Translations under genes and position numbers: made by a program
Notes under the pieces: generated by a model
Told to the model about the DNA's origin: nothing
Database searches by the model: none
Seen by the model: only the letters and a program-made list of their open reading frames with translations
In this document: positions 7,471 through 16,399 of the stretch, one piece after another
How positions within the stretch are numbered: position 1 is the first letter of the stretch
Layout: each line of letters begins with the position of its first letter
From: Alphaproteobacteria bacterium UBA2903
Lineage (GTDB): Bacteria > Pseudomonadota > Alphaproteobacteria > CAAGCB01 > CAG-977
Assembly: GCA_002349565.1 (NCBI GenBank)
Contig: DEDN01000012.1
Span: 17,667 to 54,798, forward strand
Length of the DNA stretch: 37,132 nucleotides
Reading direction: 5' to 3'

Positions 7471-8729
7471 CCCTGCACCGTTTTATAGCGTTCCAAAGCG
7501 GTCGAAAGGTCGGTCAGCAAAACCTCGGTTTGGTCGCCCGTATCCAAATCGCGCACGGTGGCAACACCTTTCGCCAATTCGTCGGAACCCAAAATCACAG
7601 CGGCGCAAGCGTTGATTTTGTTCGCTTTTTTCATCCGCTTGCCCATATTGCCCGAATACGCCATATCGACGACATAGCCCGATTGACGCAAATCGTGGGC
7701 GACTTTCATAATCGGCAACAGCGAGTCTTCGCCGACGGGAACGACCGCAATCGGACGGGGCTGAGGACTGACCAAGCCCGCTTCGGCAACCAGCAAAGCC
7801 AAACGGTCGATACCCGCGCCGAACCCGATGCCCGCCGTTTGCGAACCGCCCAACTGTTGGACAAGCCCGTCATAGCGACCGCCCGCCAAAACCGTGCCTT
7901 GCGCGCCCAAAGAATCGGTCACGAACTCGAAAACCGTGTGGCGGTAGTAGTCCAGCCCGCGCACCAGCCGCGGATTGACGACGAACGGAATGCCCAAAGC
8001 GTTCAATCCGTCCTGTACGGCATCAAAGAATTTTTTGGATTCTTCGTTTAAAAAGTCCGTCATTTTCGGCGCGTTTTCGACGATTTTTTTATCGCCCTCG
8101 TCCTTGGAATCCAAAATGCGCAGAGGATTTTTTTCCAACCGAACGCGGCTGTCTTCGCTCAATTTGTCCTTGAAGTCCGAAAAATAGGCGACCAAAGCGT
8201 CGCGATACGCCGTGCGGCTTTCCACGTCGCCCAGCGTGTTCAGCTCCAAGCGGATGTATTTTTGCAAACCCAGCGCGCTTAAAAAGTCCCACGCCAAGCA
8301 CAGCACTTCGACATCGGTTTGGGGCGTCGCCGCGCCCAAGATTTCAACGCCGACCTGATGCAACTGACGGTAACGTCCCTTTTGCGGACGTTCGTAACGG
8401 AACATCGGACCCGCGTACATCAGCTTGACGGGCTGGTTTTGCTCCATGCCTTCGGAAATGAAAGCGCGCACGACACCCGCCGTTCCTTCGGGACGCAACG
8501 TAAAGCTTTCCCCGCCCCTGTCCGTGAACGTGTACATTTCCTTGGACACGATATCGGACGTTTCGCCGACGCCGCGGCAAAAGACTTCGGTCGATTCGAA
8601 AATCGGGGTTTGAATTTCGCCGAATCCGTAGCGTTTGGCAAATTCGCGCGCCGTGTTTTCGACCTGTTTGAACGCCGCCAAATCCGCGCCGTAAATATCG
8701 CGTGTTCCGCGTGCGGGTTGAATCGTCAT
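7467..8729 (-). CDS. hisS: Histidyl-tRNA synthetase
   Basis: This class II synthetase charges tRNA-His. The 420 residues include motif 1, motif 2 (FRYERPQKGRYRQLHQVGVE), the histidine-specific LVRGLDYYRHTVFEF, motif 3 (GFGAGIDRLALL) and a C-terminal anticodon-binding domain (IAVVPVGED onward). The motif 2 loop is of the standard bacterial type that recognises an extra G-1 on tRNA-His, not the divergent form of one large alphaproteobacterial subgroup. It overlaps ispG upstream and prfA downstream by 4 bases each. Confidence 0.96.
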   Translation of the reverse strand: MTIQPARGTRDIYGADLAAFKQVENTAREFAKRYGFGEIQTPIFESTEVFCRGVGETSDIVSKEMYTFTDRGGESFTLRPEGTAGVVRAFISEGMEQNQPVKLMYAGPMFRYERPQKGRYRQLHQVGVEILGAATPQTDVEVLCLAWDFLSALGLQKYIRLELNTLGDVESRTAYRDALVAYFSDFKDKLSEDSRVRLEKNPLRILDSKDEGDKKIVENAPKMTDFLNEESKKFFDAVQDGLNALGIPFVVNPRLVRGLDYYRHTVFEFVTDSLGAQGTVLAGGRYDGLVQQLGGSQTAGIGFGAGIDRLALLVAEAGLVSPQPRPIAVVPVGEDSLLPIMKVAHDLRQSGYVVDMAYSGNMGKRMKKANKINACAAVILGSDELAKGVATVRDLDTGDQTEVLLTDLSTALERYKTVQG

Positions 8730-9808
8730 TGTTTGCTTTCCACCATTTGTTCTGCCAAAGCGGCGATTGTTTCAACAACGTTTTCGGCGTTAATCGGTTC
8801 TTTTTGAACGCCTTTGACAAACAGCAAAGCTTTGCCGTTGCCGCCGCCGCAAACGCCGATATCGGCGCCGTGCGCTTCCCCCGGACCGTTCACGACACAG
8901 CCCATCACCGCGATTTTCAGCGGGTCGGAGATGTGTTCCAAACGGACTTCCAACGCTTTGACGACGCTTTCGACGTCAATGCCGCGCCGCGCGCACGTCG
9001 GACAGGACACGATGCGGACACCGTGATAGCGCAGTCCCAGAGTACGCAGAATTTCAAAGCCGACTTTGATTTCTTCGGTCACGTCGGCGGTCAGGGAAAC
9101 GCGCAATGTGTCGCCGATGCCCTGCATCAGCAAAGACCCGATGCCCAACGCGGATTTGACCGTTCCCGCGCGCAGTCCGCCCGCTTCGGTCACGCCCAGA
9201 TGCAGCGGATAGTCGCATTGTTCCGCCAGCTGACGGTAAGCTTCCATCATCATCAGCGTATCCGACGATTTGACCGAGATTTTAAAGTTGAAAAAGTCGT
9301 TGTCCTCTAAAATCTTGGCATGCTGCAAGGCGCTTTCGACCATGGCTTCGGGGCAGGGTTCGCCGTATTTTTCCAGCAAAGCCTTGTCCAAAGACCCGCC
9401 GTTGACGCCGATGCGCATGGAGCAATTATGGTCTTTCGCCGCTTTAATCACTTCGCGCACGCGGTCGGCGGAACCGATGTTCCCCGGATTGATGCGCAGG
9501 CACGCCGCGCCCGCTTCGGCGGATTCGATGGCGCGCTTATAATGGAAATGGATGTCCGCGACAATCGGCACTTTGACCTGTTTGACGATTTCGCGCAAAG
9601 CGGCGGTCGATTCTTCGTCGGGGCAGGAAACGCGCACGATATCCGCGCCGACGGCTTCCAAAGCGCGAATTTGCGCCACCGTCGCCGCAACATCCTTGGT
9701 CGGCGTGTTCGTCATGGATTGAACGGAAATCGGCGCACCGTCGCCAACGGGGACTTTGCCGACGTAAACGCGGCGGGATTTCCGACGCTTGATTTCAAAG
9801 TTTTTCAT
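8726..9808 (-). CDS. ispG: IspG, 4-hydroxy-3-methylbut-2-enyl diphosphate synthase
   Basis: IspG is the [4Fe-4S] enzyme of the penultimate step of the MEP isoprenoid pathway, converting ME-cPP to HMBPP. The 360-residue bacterial short form has the TIM-barrel start (PISVQSMTNTPTKDVAATVAQI), LRINPGNIG, and the cluster cysteines in SCPTCARRG and GCVVNGPGEA. The start overlaps the rodZ stop by one base (TAATG) and the stop overlaps hisS by four. Presence implies the MEP rather than the mevalonate route. Confidence 0.96.
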   Translation of the reverse strand: MKNFEIKRRKSRRVYVGKVPVGDGAPISVQSMTNTPTKDVAATVAQIRALEAVGADIVRVSCPDEESTAALREIVKQVKVPIVADIHFHYKRAIESAEAGAACLRINPGNIGSADRVREVIKAAKDHNCSMRIGVNGGSLDKALLEKYGEPCPEAMVESALQHAKILEDNDFFNFKISVKSSDTLMMMEAYRQLAEQCDYPLHLGVTEAGGLRAGTVKSALGIGSLLMQGIGDTLRVSLTADVTEEIKVGFEILRTLGLRYHGVRIVSCPTCARRGIDVESVVKALEVRLEHISDPLKIAVMGCVVNGPGEAHGADIGVCGGGNGKALLFVKGVQKEPINAENVVETIAALAEQMVESKQ

Positions 9809-10770
9809 TATTCATCCAACTCCGCTGCTTCTTTTTGAATAAAATAGTCGGGATTCAGAGGGACATTGGAGCGCAAAGCTCCTTTCGGTCCGACGGGCGG
9901 CATCAGTTCGCCGTCCAAAAAGACGTCCAATCCGCCCGCGTTGCCCGTTTTCAAAAACAAATTTTCGGAATTGCGGGAAACCTGATAACGGTCGCCTTTG
10001 TTCAGCACACGGGAAATCAAAATGTTTTCACCGCGTCTGACTTCAATCCACGACGCTTCGTTCGCCACCAGCACCAACCGCGGATTGACGTTGTGCTGGC
10101 CGTAAACATGAATGTTTTCAACGGCTTCCTCGACGGGCGCACGTTGGGCGGGAATTGCACTTTCAGCAACCTCGGGGGTGCTGACAACAGCGTTTCCGTC
10201 CGCCTGTTCTTCCGCGGTGGCGGGAACTTGAGGTTTTTTGGGCGGAACGGGAGGAACGGGAGCTTCAACCACCGTTTTCACCGCAGGTTCGGCCGTTTGT
10301 TCGGGCAAAGGATACGATTCATCTAAAACCGTCACCGCTTCGGATTCCGGTGCGGCGACAACCACGACGGGATCGTTTGCATGAAAAGCTTTCCACACGC
10401 AGAAAATCGCAATCAGCACTGTCGCCGACACAATCAAAGCTGCGGGTTTTGGCGTCAGCGTTTCGCTTTCGGATTCTTCAATCCGTTCCGCGTCCGCATC
10501 GGCTTCTGCGGTTTTACCCGACATTTCCCGCTTGTATTTGGCGACGGTTTTATCCGCATCCAACCCCAAATAAGCGGCATAACTGTGAACGAACCCCTGC
10601 GCGTAAGCATCCCCCGGCAGATCTTTGGTATTACCGTTTTCCAAAGCTTCCAAAAATCTGGCGCGGATGCACAAATACGCCGCAACATCCTGCAATTCCA
10701 ACTTTTTCGCCAAACGGGTGCGGCGTAATGTTTCCCCGACAGTGTCCGATTCCCGATTTTCCTCAGCCAT
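9808..10770 (-). CDS. rodZ: RodZ-like cytoskeletal/cell-shape protein
   Basis: RodZ links the MreB cytoskeleton to the cell-wall machinery. The 320-residue protein has an N-terminal cytoplasmic helix-turn-helix domain (about 8-75, with GETLRRTRLAKKLELQDVA) and an acidic linker. A single membrane helix (about 109-126, AALIVSATVLIAIFCVW) is followed by a long Pro/Ala-rich periplasmic linker. The C-terminal DUF4115-type domain spans about 225-300 (WIEVRRGENILISRVLNKGD). Position directly before ispG matches many proteobacteria. It starts 15 bases after the preceding gene. Confidence 0.9.
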   Translation of the reverse strand: MAEENRESDTVGETLRRTRLAKKLELQDVAAYLCIRARFLEALENGNTKDLPGDAYAQGFVHSYAAYLGLDADKTVAKYKREMSGKTAEADADAERIEESESETLTPKPAALIVSATVLIAIFCVWKAFHANDPVVVVAAPESEAVTVLDESYPLPEQTAEPAVKTVVEAPVPPVPPKKPQVPATAEEQADGNAVVSTPEVAESAIPAQRAPVEEAVENIHVYGQHNVNPRLVLVANEASWIEVRRGENILISRVLNKGDRYQVSRNSENLFLKTGNAGGLDVFLDGELMPPVGPKGALRSNVPLNPDYFIQKEAAELDE

Positions 10771-10785
10771 CGTTTTTCCTTTCGA

Positions 10786-11790
10786 TTAAGCCTTTTGCCA
10801 ACGGGTCAAAGCGGCTTCGGCGTCGCTGACCAATTCCCGAACAATATCGGCGGCGGGCTTGATGTCTTTGACCAGTCCGACGCTTTGTCCCGCCATGACG
10901 GATCCGTTTTCGACATCGCCGTCAATCACGGCGCGGCGCAAAGCCCCGCCCCAGAAATGTTCGATTTGCATTTGCGCGTCTTTCAGCTCGATTTTTCCCT
11001 GCTGATACTTTTCAATCATTTCCAGCTGGAAAGCCATAAAGCGTTTTGTGCCTTCGTTCGCCAAAGCGCGAACGGGAATGACGGGAAAGCGCGCGTCCAG
11101 CTGAACGGTCGGAACGGCGTCGCGGGCGTTGGCTTTGATGAACGCCTGCTTGAAGTTCGGATGCGCGATACATTCCGAAGCGCACACGAAACGGGTGCCG
11201 AGCTGACATCCCGCCGCGCCCATCGCCAAAAACGCCGCCATCATTTCGCCCGAACCGATACCGCCCGCGACAAAGACGGGAACGTCTTTGACGGCGGGTA
11301 GGATTTCCTGCACCAAAACGTTCGTGGCGACGGGGCCGATGTGACCTCCGGCTTCTGTTCCTTCCAAAATCAGCGCGTCAACGCCGGAACGCAGCAGCTT
11401 TTTCGCCAGAACCAAGGCGGGCGCAAAACACATCACTTTGATGCCCGCGTCTTTCAATTCCTTGACCCAGGCGATGTTGGGAATGCCGCCGCCCAAAATG
11501 ACGTGCGACACTTTTTGGCGCACGCAAACGGCGACCAGTTCCTCGATTTGCGGATGCATGGTCATGATGTTGACGCCGAAGTTTTTATCGGTCAGCTTGC
11601 GGATTTCGTCGATTTCGCCCGACAGCATTTCGGAGGGCATCGCGCCGCCCGCCAACACGCCGAAGCCGCCCGCGTTCGACACCGCGGCAACCAAATGATG
11701 TTCGGAAACCCACGACATCGCGCCGCACATAATCGCGTACTGCGTCCCTAAGAAATCCGTACCTTTCCGCCAAAACGAATCGATTAACAT
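10786..11790 (-). CDS. Nitronate monooxygenase / FabK-like flavoprotein
   Basis: The 334-residue FMN-dependent TIM-barrel protein belongs to the nitronate monooxygenase (2-nitropropane dioxygenase) family, which also includes the enoyl-ACP reductase FabK. Visible motifs are CGAMSWVSEHHLVAAVSNAGGFGVLA at the start, the family signature LEGTEAGGHIGPV, FVAGGIGSG, and GCQLGTRFVCASEC. Substrate cannot be read from sequence: nitronate oxidation or fatty-acid enoyl reduction are both possible. It overlaps the lysC stop by 7 bases and is probably co-transcribed with it. Confidence 0.85.
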   Translation of the reverse strand: MLIDSFWRKGTDFLGTQYAIMCGAMSWVSEHHLVAAVSNAGGFGVLAGGAMPSEMLSGEIDEIRKLTDKNFGVNIMTMHPQIEELVAVCVRQKVSHVILGGGIPNIAWVKELKDAGIKVMCFAPALVLAKKLLRSGVDALILEGTEAGGHIGPVATNVLVQEILPAVKDVPVFVAGGIGSGEMMAAFLAMGAAGCQLGTRFVCASECIAHPNFKQAFIKANARDAVPTVQLDARFPVIPVRALANEGTKRFMAFQLEMIEKYQQGKIELKDAQMQIEHFWGGALRRAVIDGDVENGSVMAGQSVGLVKDIKPAADIVRELVSDAEAALTRWQKA

Positions 11791-13022
11791 GCTGCGTCTT
11801 CCTTTTTATCCAGATTGAAAGCGGAGTGCAAAGCGCGCACCGCCAGTTCCGCGTAGTCGGCGGGAATCAGAACGCTGATTTTGATTTCTGACGTCGAAAT
11901 CGCTTGAACGTTGATGCCTTTTTCGGACAGAGCCGCGAACATTTTGCGCGCGATGCCCGTGTGCGTGCGCATCCCCACGCCGACCAAAGACACTTTGACG
12001 CAATCGGCGTCAGAAACGATTTTTTCATAGCCGATGCAGTCGTGATTTTTTTCCAAAACCGCCATGGCTTTTTTCAGTTCGGATTCGGGCAAAGTGAATG
12101 TAATGTCCGTATGCGCCCCGTCCGCCGCGTCGGACTGAACAATCATATCGACGCAAATGTTGGCGTCCGCCATCGCGTCGAAAATCGCCGCCGAAACGCC
12201 CGGTTCGTCGCGCAACCCCGCCAAAGTGATTTTGGCTTCGTCCCGACTGTAAGTAATGCCGCTGATAATTTCTTTTTCCACGATGTCTTCCTCATCACAA
12301 ATGGTTGTTCCGACGGGATTTTCCGCAAAGCTGGAAACCACGCGCAGATTGACTTGATACTTCATTGCCAGTTCGACGGAACGGGTTTGCAGGACTTTCG
12401 CGCCCAAAGACGCCATTTCCAGCATTTCCTCGTAAGTCACTTTGTCCAGCTTGCGGGCGTTTTTCACAAAGCGCGGATCAGTCGTGTAAACGCCGTCCAC
12501 ATCCGTGTAAATATCGCAACGGTCGGCGTTCAGTACCGCCGCCAAAGCCACCGCCGACGTGTCCGACCCGCCGCGTCCCAGCGTCGTAATCCGCCCCGCG
12601 GCGTTGACGCCTTGGAATCCCGCGACAACGGGAACGATGCCCTTGTCCAGACACGCTTTCAGTCGTTCGGCGTCGATTTGTTCGATGCGCGCTTTGGAAG
12701 CGGAATTGTCCGTCAAAACGGGAACCTGCCAGCCCGCAAACGATTGCGCGGGGACACCCGCCGCCTGCAAAGCCATCGCCAACAGCCCGATGGTCACCTG
12801 TTCGCCCGTCGACACGACGACATCGTATTCTTCGGGGCTGTAATCGGGGGAAACGTCCTGACAGAACTTGACCAGCTGATTGGTCACGCCCGCCATTGCC
12901 GACACAACGACGACGACCTGATTGCCTTTATCGACCTCGGCTTTGACTTTTTTGGCGACGTTTTGGATGCGTTCGATGTCCGCAACCGAAGTGCCGCCGA
13001 ATTTCTGTACGATACACGCCAT
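11784..13022 (-). CDS. lysC: Aspartate kinase
   Basis: Aspartate kinase phosphorylates aspartate, the first step toward lysine, threonine, methionine and diaminopimelate. The 412-residue single-function enzyme has KFGGTSV (7-13), GRGGSDTSAVALA, and two C-terminal ACT domains (SGITYSRDEAKITL and VKVSLVGVGMRTHTGIARKMF) for feedback by lysine or threonine. ATG 13022 was chosen because AGGA precedes it; the six upstream codons of the open frame are not family-like. It heads the long minus-strand run ending at arsR. dapB of the same pathway lies elsewhere in the window. Confidence 0.95.
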   Translation of the reverse strand: MACIVQKFGGTSVADIERIQNVAKKVKAEVDKGNQVVVVVSAMAGVTNQLVKFCQDVSPDYSPEEYDVVVSTGEQVTIGLLAMALQAAGVPAQSFAGWQVPVLTDNSASKARIEQIDAERLKACLDKGIVPVVAGFQGVNAAGRITTLGRGGSDTSAVALAAVLNADRCDIYTDVDGVYTTDPRFVKNARKLDKVTYEEMLEMASLGAKVLQTRSVELAMKYQVNLRVVSSFAENPVGTTICDEEDIVEKEIISGITYSRDEAKITLAGLRDEPGVSAAIFDAMADANICVDMIVQSDAADGAHTDITFTLPESELKKAMAVLEKNHDCIGYEKIVSDADCVKVSLVGVGMRTHTGIARKMFAALSEKGINVQAISTSEIKISVLIPADYAELAVRALHSAFNLDKKEDAAC

Positions 13023-13062
13023 TTTAAAGTCCTGATACACCTTAAAAACAATAAATCGTTTT

Positions 13063-13091
13063 TATATAACCCACTTGGCTTGACAACGCAA
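13063..13091 (-). promoter_or_regulatory. Sigma-70-type promoter of lysC
   Basis: TTGCGT (13091-13086) and TATATA (13068-13063) on the minus strand are separated by 17 bases, about 40 bases before the lysC start. It overlaps the -35 of the divergent cupin promoter, so the two may interfere. Confidence 0.5.
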
Positions 13092-13107
13092 GAATTTGCT
13101 TTAAAGA
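13080..13107 (+). promoter_or_regulatory. Sigma-70-type promoter of the cupin gene
   Basis: A consensus TTGACA (13080-13085) is followed 16 bases later by TAAAGA (13102-13107). A 14-bp perfect palindrome AAGAATCGATTCTT (13115-13128) sits at the expected start of transcription and could be an operator. Confidence 0.5.
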
Positions 13108-13143
13108 TTTGTCAAAGAATCGATTCTTCGGAAAGGAGCAGAC

Positions 13144-13506
13144 ATGGCAGTCAAATACGAACGGGGCGCGCACGACACGCGTCCGTGGGGAACATGGGAA
13201 GTGCTGGATACGGGCGACAGGCACACCGTCAAGCGAATCGTCGTCGTTCCGAACGGCAAACTGTCCCTGCAAAGCCACGACCACCGCGACGAACATTGGA
13301 TTATCGTCGACGGCACGGCGGAAGTCACCGTCGGCGACAAAGTTTTTACCGCGACGGCGAACACGCCGATTTTCATTCCCGCAAAAACCAAGCACAGAAT
13401 CCGCAACAGCGGCGAAACCCCGATGATTTTCATCGAAGTTCAGACGGGCGACGAACTGGACGAAAACGACATCATCCGCTACGAAGACGTGTACGGGCGC
13501 GTTTAA
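13144..13506 (+). CDS. Cupin-domain protein, type II phosphomannose-isomerase-like
   Basis: The 120-residue single cupin matches the C-terminal isomerase domain of bifunctional mannose-1-phosphate guanylyltransferase/mannose-6-phosphate isomerase. WGTWEVLD is followed by the metal-binding SHDHRDEHWIIVDG (His45, His47, Glu50) and the second-motif His84 in FIPAKTKHRIRN. It likely binds a divalent metal and may interconvert mannose-6-phosphate and fructose-6-phosphate. No nucleotidyltransferase domain or sugar gene is beside it, so the substrate is inferred. A strong GGAAAGGAG site precedes the ATG. The stop overlaps the comF-like stop tail to tail. Confidence 0.82.
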   Translation: MAVKYERGAHDTRPWGTWEVLDTGDRHTVKRIVVVPNGKLSLQSHDHRDEHWIIVDGTAEVTVGDKVFTATANTPIFIPAKTKHRIRNSGETPMIFIEVQTGDELDENDIIRYEDVYGRV

Positions 13507-14117
13507 TCCCGCACGGCTTTCGCAAACGTCAGCAGGCGCACTTCTTTCGCCCCCGCCGCGCGCAACACGGCGGCACAGGCGTTGAAGGTCGCGCCCGTTG
13601 TCGTCACATCGTCAATGACAACAACGATTTTGCCTTTGACGTCGCCTTTGTTGAATTCAAACGCATGCTTGACGTTTTCAAAACGTTTCAAACGGCTGGA
13701 CTGCTTGGCGGTCATTTTCACGCGCCTCAAAACGAACGGATTGTGTTTGACTCCCGATTCTTTCGCCACCGCGTTTGCCAGCAAAGCGGCTTGATTGTAC
13801 TTGCGCACGAACAGTCTGCGGCGGTGCAAAGGCACGGAAACCAGCACGTCCGCGCCGTCCAGAACGGCTTTTCCCGCCTGCGCCGTCATTTTTCCCATCA
13901 TCGGGGCAAGATGCGCCGCGTCGCCGTACTTCAACGCCAGCAGCAGCTGTTTGCTGACATCGCCGTACACGACGGCGGACGCAGCGGCAGAGGTCGAACC
14001 TTTGTAAAAAATCAGCTTGGCGTAGCAGTCGGCGCACAAAGCCCCCGCTTGTCCGATTCTGCCGCCGCAAACGGGACACACGGGCGGAAACAAGAGATTC
14101 AAAAGCGTTTCGAACAT
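13503..14117 (-). CDS. ComF-family phosphoribosyltransferase-like protein
   Basis: The 204-residue protein has the ComF layout. An N-terminal zinc-ribbon-like knuckle (CPVCGGRIGQAGALCADC) is followed by a type I phosphoribosyltransferase fold. That fold carries SVPLHRRRLFVRKYNQAALLA and the PRPP-binding loop VVVIDDVTTTGAT near residue 165. ComF proteins are linked to DNA uptake in naturally competent bacteria but are also common where competence is unknown. ATG 14117 starts exactly at the family N-terminus (MFETLLNLLFPP). The upstream part of the open frame overlaps the divergent lipoprotein gene. Confidence 0.88.
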   Translation of the reverse strand: MFETLLNLLFPPVCPVCGGRIGQAGALCADCYAKLIFYKGSTSAAASAVVYGDVSKQLLLALKYGDAAHLAPMMGKMTAQAGKAVLDGADVLVSVPLHRRRLFVRKYNQAALLANAVAKESGVKHNPFVLRRVKMTAKQSSRLKRFENVKHAFEFNKGDVKGKIVVVIDDVTTTGATFNACAAVLRAAGAKEVRLLTFAKAVRD

Positions 14118-14186
14118 AAAAAACTGGTCAATCTTTGAAAATGTGATATATAAAAGGATTATACGTCCAAAACAGCGGGGTTTGTA

Positions 14187-14720
14187 ATGAAAAAATTTTT
14201 GGTTCTTTTCGTATTGGCTTTGGCGGGATGTTCGATAAGCTCCGACGACTTCGGCGGATTGTCGGAACTCGACATCGATTTCATTCAGCCGACGAAATGG
14301 AACGGCGTCGAAATCCCCGCGTCCCAATTATGCCGTCAGGAAGGCGGACACGGCGCGACCCCGCCCCTTTATGTGACGGACATCCCGTCCGAAACGAACC
14401 TGATCATTTTGGAAATCAACAACGACGACATTCCCGATCTGGCGACCGCCGGATTGGGCAGCATCGGTTTTTATCACAAAGGCGACAGCTCCGCCGGTCT
14501 GCTTCCCGTCGAAGGCGAAACGTTTTCCATGCCCTCCTTTGCGTTCGAAGAAAAAGCCAGCCGCGTTTATTCCGCCCATCCGTATCCCTACATGCCGCCC
14601 TGCAAAGCGAAAGGTTATCATTATTCCGCAACGGTTTTGGCGGTCAAGCGCACGGGATCGTTCGACAAGCAGAAAACCGAGATTCTCGCCATCGGCAGAA
14701 TCGATTTGGGCAGACATTAA
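14187..14720 (+). CDS. Lipoprotein with PEBP (YbhB/YbcL)-like domain
   Basis: The 177-residue protein begins with a lipoprotein signal (MKKFLVLFVLALAGCS, lipobox LAGC with Cys15). The mature part resembles phosphatidylethanolamine-binding / Raf-kinase-inhibitor-like proteins. GATPPLYVTDIPSETNLIILEINNDDIPD corresponds to the SPPL...DDPDAP region, and YMPPCKAKGYHYSATVLAVK corresponds to the GPCPPxGHRY...YAL region. The ligand site is only partly conserved, so function is uncertain. GGGG lies ahead of the ATG. The 3' end meets the convergent next gene. Confidence 0.68.
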   Translation: MKKFLVLFVLALAGCSISSDDFGGLSELDIDFIQPTKWNGVEIPASQLCRQEGGHGATPPLYVTDIPSETNLIILEINNDDIPDLATAGLGSIGFYHKGDSSAGLLPVEGETFSMPSFAFEEKASRVYSAHPYPYMPPCKAKGYHYSATVLAVKRTGSFDKQKTEILAIGRIDLGRH

Positions 14721-15736
14721 AAGCTGAACGTTCCCGGCGGGTTGTTTTTGGCATCGTCGTCGGACATTTTGTCGAAATCGGAATCTTCCATCGTGATGTC
14801 TTCCAAAACGACGGTCGCGTCCAAAAACGTGTCTGAAATGCCCGCGCTCAAGGTGGCGCCGAATCCCGACCCGCCCCAGATCAAAGCTTCCTCGTCATCG
14901 GGTTTGCCGTATTTTGCCGTCAAAGAACGCAGAAAATCCGCGCGGCGCTTGTTTTTCAGGAAAACGCCTTCCTCGGTAACACCCAACGAATGGTCGCCTT
15001 TGCCGACATAGCGGATTCGAAACGCGGCGTTGTCCGTATAGAAACTGGTGAAATCCGCGTACAGCCGCTCGTTCGTCGCTTTGTTTTCAAAAAACAAATG
15101 CTGAATGTATTGACTGTTGTCGCTTTTCGCCTGTTCGTCAATGCAGTTTTTAAGATCGGAATAACGCTTGCCGCCCGTTTTCAAACAGCCGCGCTTGTAC
15201 CGCCATTCGTTCAGCTGAGGAATGTTGCGGTTGATGCGTTTCAGCGCAAAGCCGTGCGCGCGGGCTTCCTCGATTGCGGCTTCCGGCGACATTTTCAGTT
15301 TGATGCCGGCAATGTCGAATTTTTCGGCGCTGGTGTCGCGTTTGGCTTTTTTGCCTTTTTTCACGCGCATTTCATACAGGGAAAGCCCTGCGTCCCGCCC
15401 TTTTTTGGATGAAGAGGCGCGCCCCAGTTCGGGCAAAGCTTCCCGCGCGTTCGTTCCCAAAGCGGGAACGGCGGGTTTTGCCGAGGGCTGCGGCGCGGCG
15501 GACGCCGTTGAAGCGGCGGGCTTCGAAGCTTCCGTTCCTTGTGGAGCGACAAGCCGAGCCGCCGGTTTTGCGGGCGCGGGCGGAACGACGGAAACGCTTG
15601 ACGGTGCGGCGGGTTTTGCGGGCGCGGACGGCAGTTCGCTTTTGAAATCGTCGTCGTCGTACAGTCCGTCAAGCATCTGCGCCGAAACGCCCGTGGAAAA
15701 CAGCATCATCGAAAATAAAATAAAAACTTGCTTCAT
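14717..15736 (-). CDS. Periplasmic protein of unknown function
   Basis: The 339-residue product has a clear signal peptide (MKQVFILFSMMLFSTGVSA). A low-complexity Ala/Pro-rich linker (about 35-105) could span periplasm or peptidoglycan, and a basic patch (KKGKKAKR) follows. A folded C-terminal half begins near FDIAGIKLKMSPEAAIEEARAHG and includes two cysteines (RGCLKTGG and LKNCIDE) that may form a disulfide. The tail is acidic. I do not recognise the family. It is convergent with the lipoprotein gene, stops overlapping, and divergent from the LOG gene. The ribosome-binding site is weak. Confidence 0.75.
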   Translation of the reverse strand: MKQVFILFSMMLFSTGVSAQMLDGLYDDDDFKSELPSAPAKPAAPSSVSVVPPAPAKPAARLVAPQGTEASKPAASTASAAPQPSAKPAVPALGTNAREALPELGRASSSKKGRDAGLSLYEMRVKKGKKAKRDTSAEKFDIAGIKLKMSPEAAIEEARAHGFALKRINRNIPQLNEWRYKRGCLKTGGKRYSDLKNCIDEQAKSDNSQYIQHLFFENKATNERLYADFTSFYTDNAAFRIRYVGKGDHSLGVTEEGVFLKNKRRADFLRSLTAKYGKPDDEEALIWGGSGFGATLSAGISDTFLDATVVLEDITMEDSDFDKMSDDDAKNNPPGTFSF

Positions 15737-15820
15737 CGCGCCTGCTGATAAGAAAGGATTAACAATCGCCTTTTATAGTATAAACAGAGTGTTACTTTTT
15801 TTTAAACAGGAAAGCGAATT

Positions 15821-16399
15821 ATGACGAAAATTAAATCCTTGGGCGTTTTTTGCGGCTCCGCCGACGGTAAAAATCCCGCTTACATCAAAGCGGCGGAACG
15901 GTTGGGAAAAACGCTTGCCGAAAATAATGTGGAATTGATTTACGGCGCGGGACACGTCGGCATGATGGGCGCGGTCGCGCGCGGCGCTTTGGAAAACGGC
16001 GGACGCGTCATCGGCATCATCAACACTTTGCTGCAAGACCGCGAAAAACAAATTTTCAAACTGACCGAATTGAAAATCCTGCCGTCCCTGCACATTCGCA
16101 AAGACGCCATGTTCGCCGCTTCCGACGCATTCTGCGTGCTGCCCGGAGGCATCGGCACGCTGGACGAAGTGTTCGAAATTGTGACTTTGAAACAGATCGG
16201 CGAACACAGCAAACCGATTATTATGTATAACGAAAACGGATTTTGGGAACCGTACCGCGCCATTATCGAACGTTTGATCGGCGAAGGCTACGTCAAACCC
16301 GAACACGCCGATTTGGTAACATACGTCGATAAAGTGGAAGACATCCTGCCCGCCATCGATGCGGAAATCACCCGCAGCGAAGCCGCAAAAGCGGGCTGA
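15821..16399 (+). CDS. LOG-family nucleoside-5'-monophosphate phosphoribohydrolase
   Basis: The 192-residue Rossmann-fold protein is of the family once labelled 'lysine decarboxylase-like'. It cleaves the ribose-phosphate from cytokinin nucleotides or other purine monophosphates. Key motifs are VFCGSADG (9-16), YGAGHVGMMG (41-50), the HIRKDAM segment with the conserved Arg-Lys (93-94), and PGGIGTLDE (108-116). An AGGAAAG site precedes the ATG. It ends abutting the convergent neighbour's stop. Whether it makes cytokinin-like molecules or salvages AMP cannot be told. Confidence 0.92.
   Translation: MTKIKSLGVFCGSADGKNPAYIKAAERLGKTLAENNVELIYGAGHVGMMGAVARGALENGGRVIGIINTLLQDREKQIFKLTELKILPSLHIRKDAMFAASDAFCVLPGGIGTLDEVFEIVTLKQIGEHSKPIIMYNENGFWEPYRAIIERLIGEGYVKPEHADLVTYVDKVEDILPAIDAEITRSEAAKAG

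Noticed and set aside
15737..15820. Promoter pair between the unknown periplasmic gene and the LOG gene
   Set aside because: TTAACA and TATAAA-like elements are present but spacing (14 bases) is wrong; not reported as a feature.
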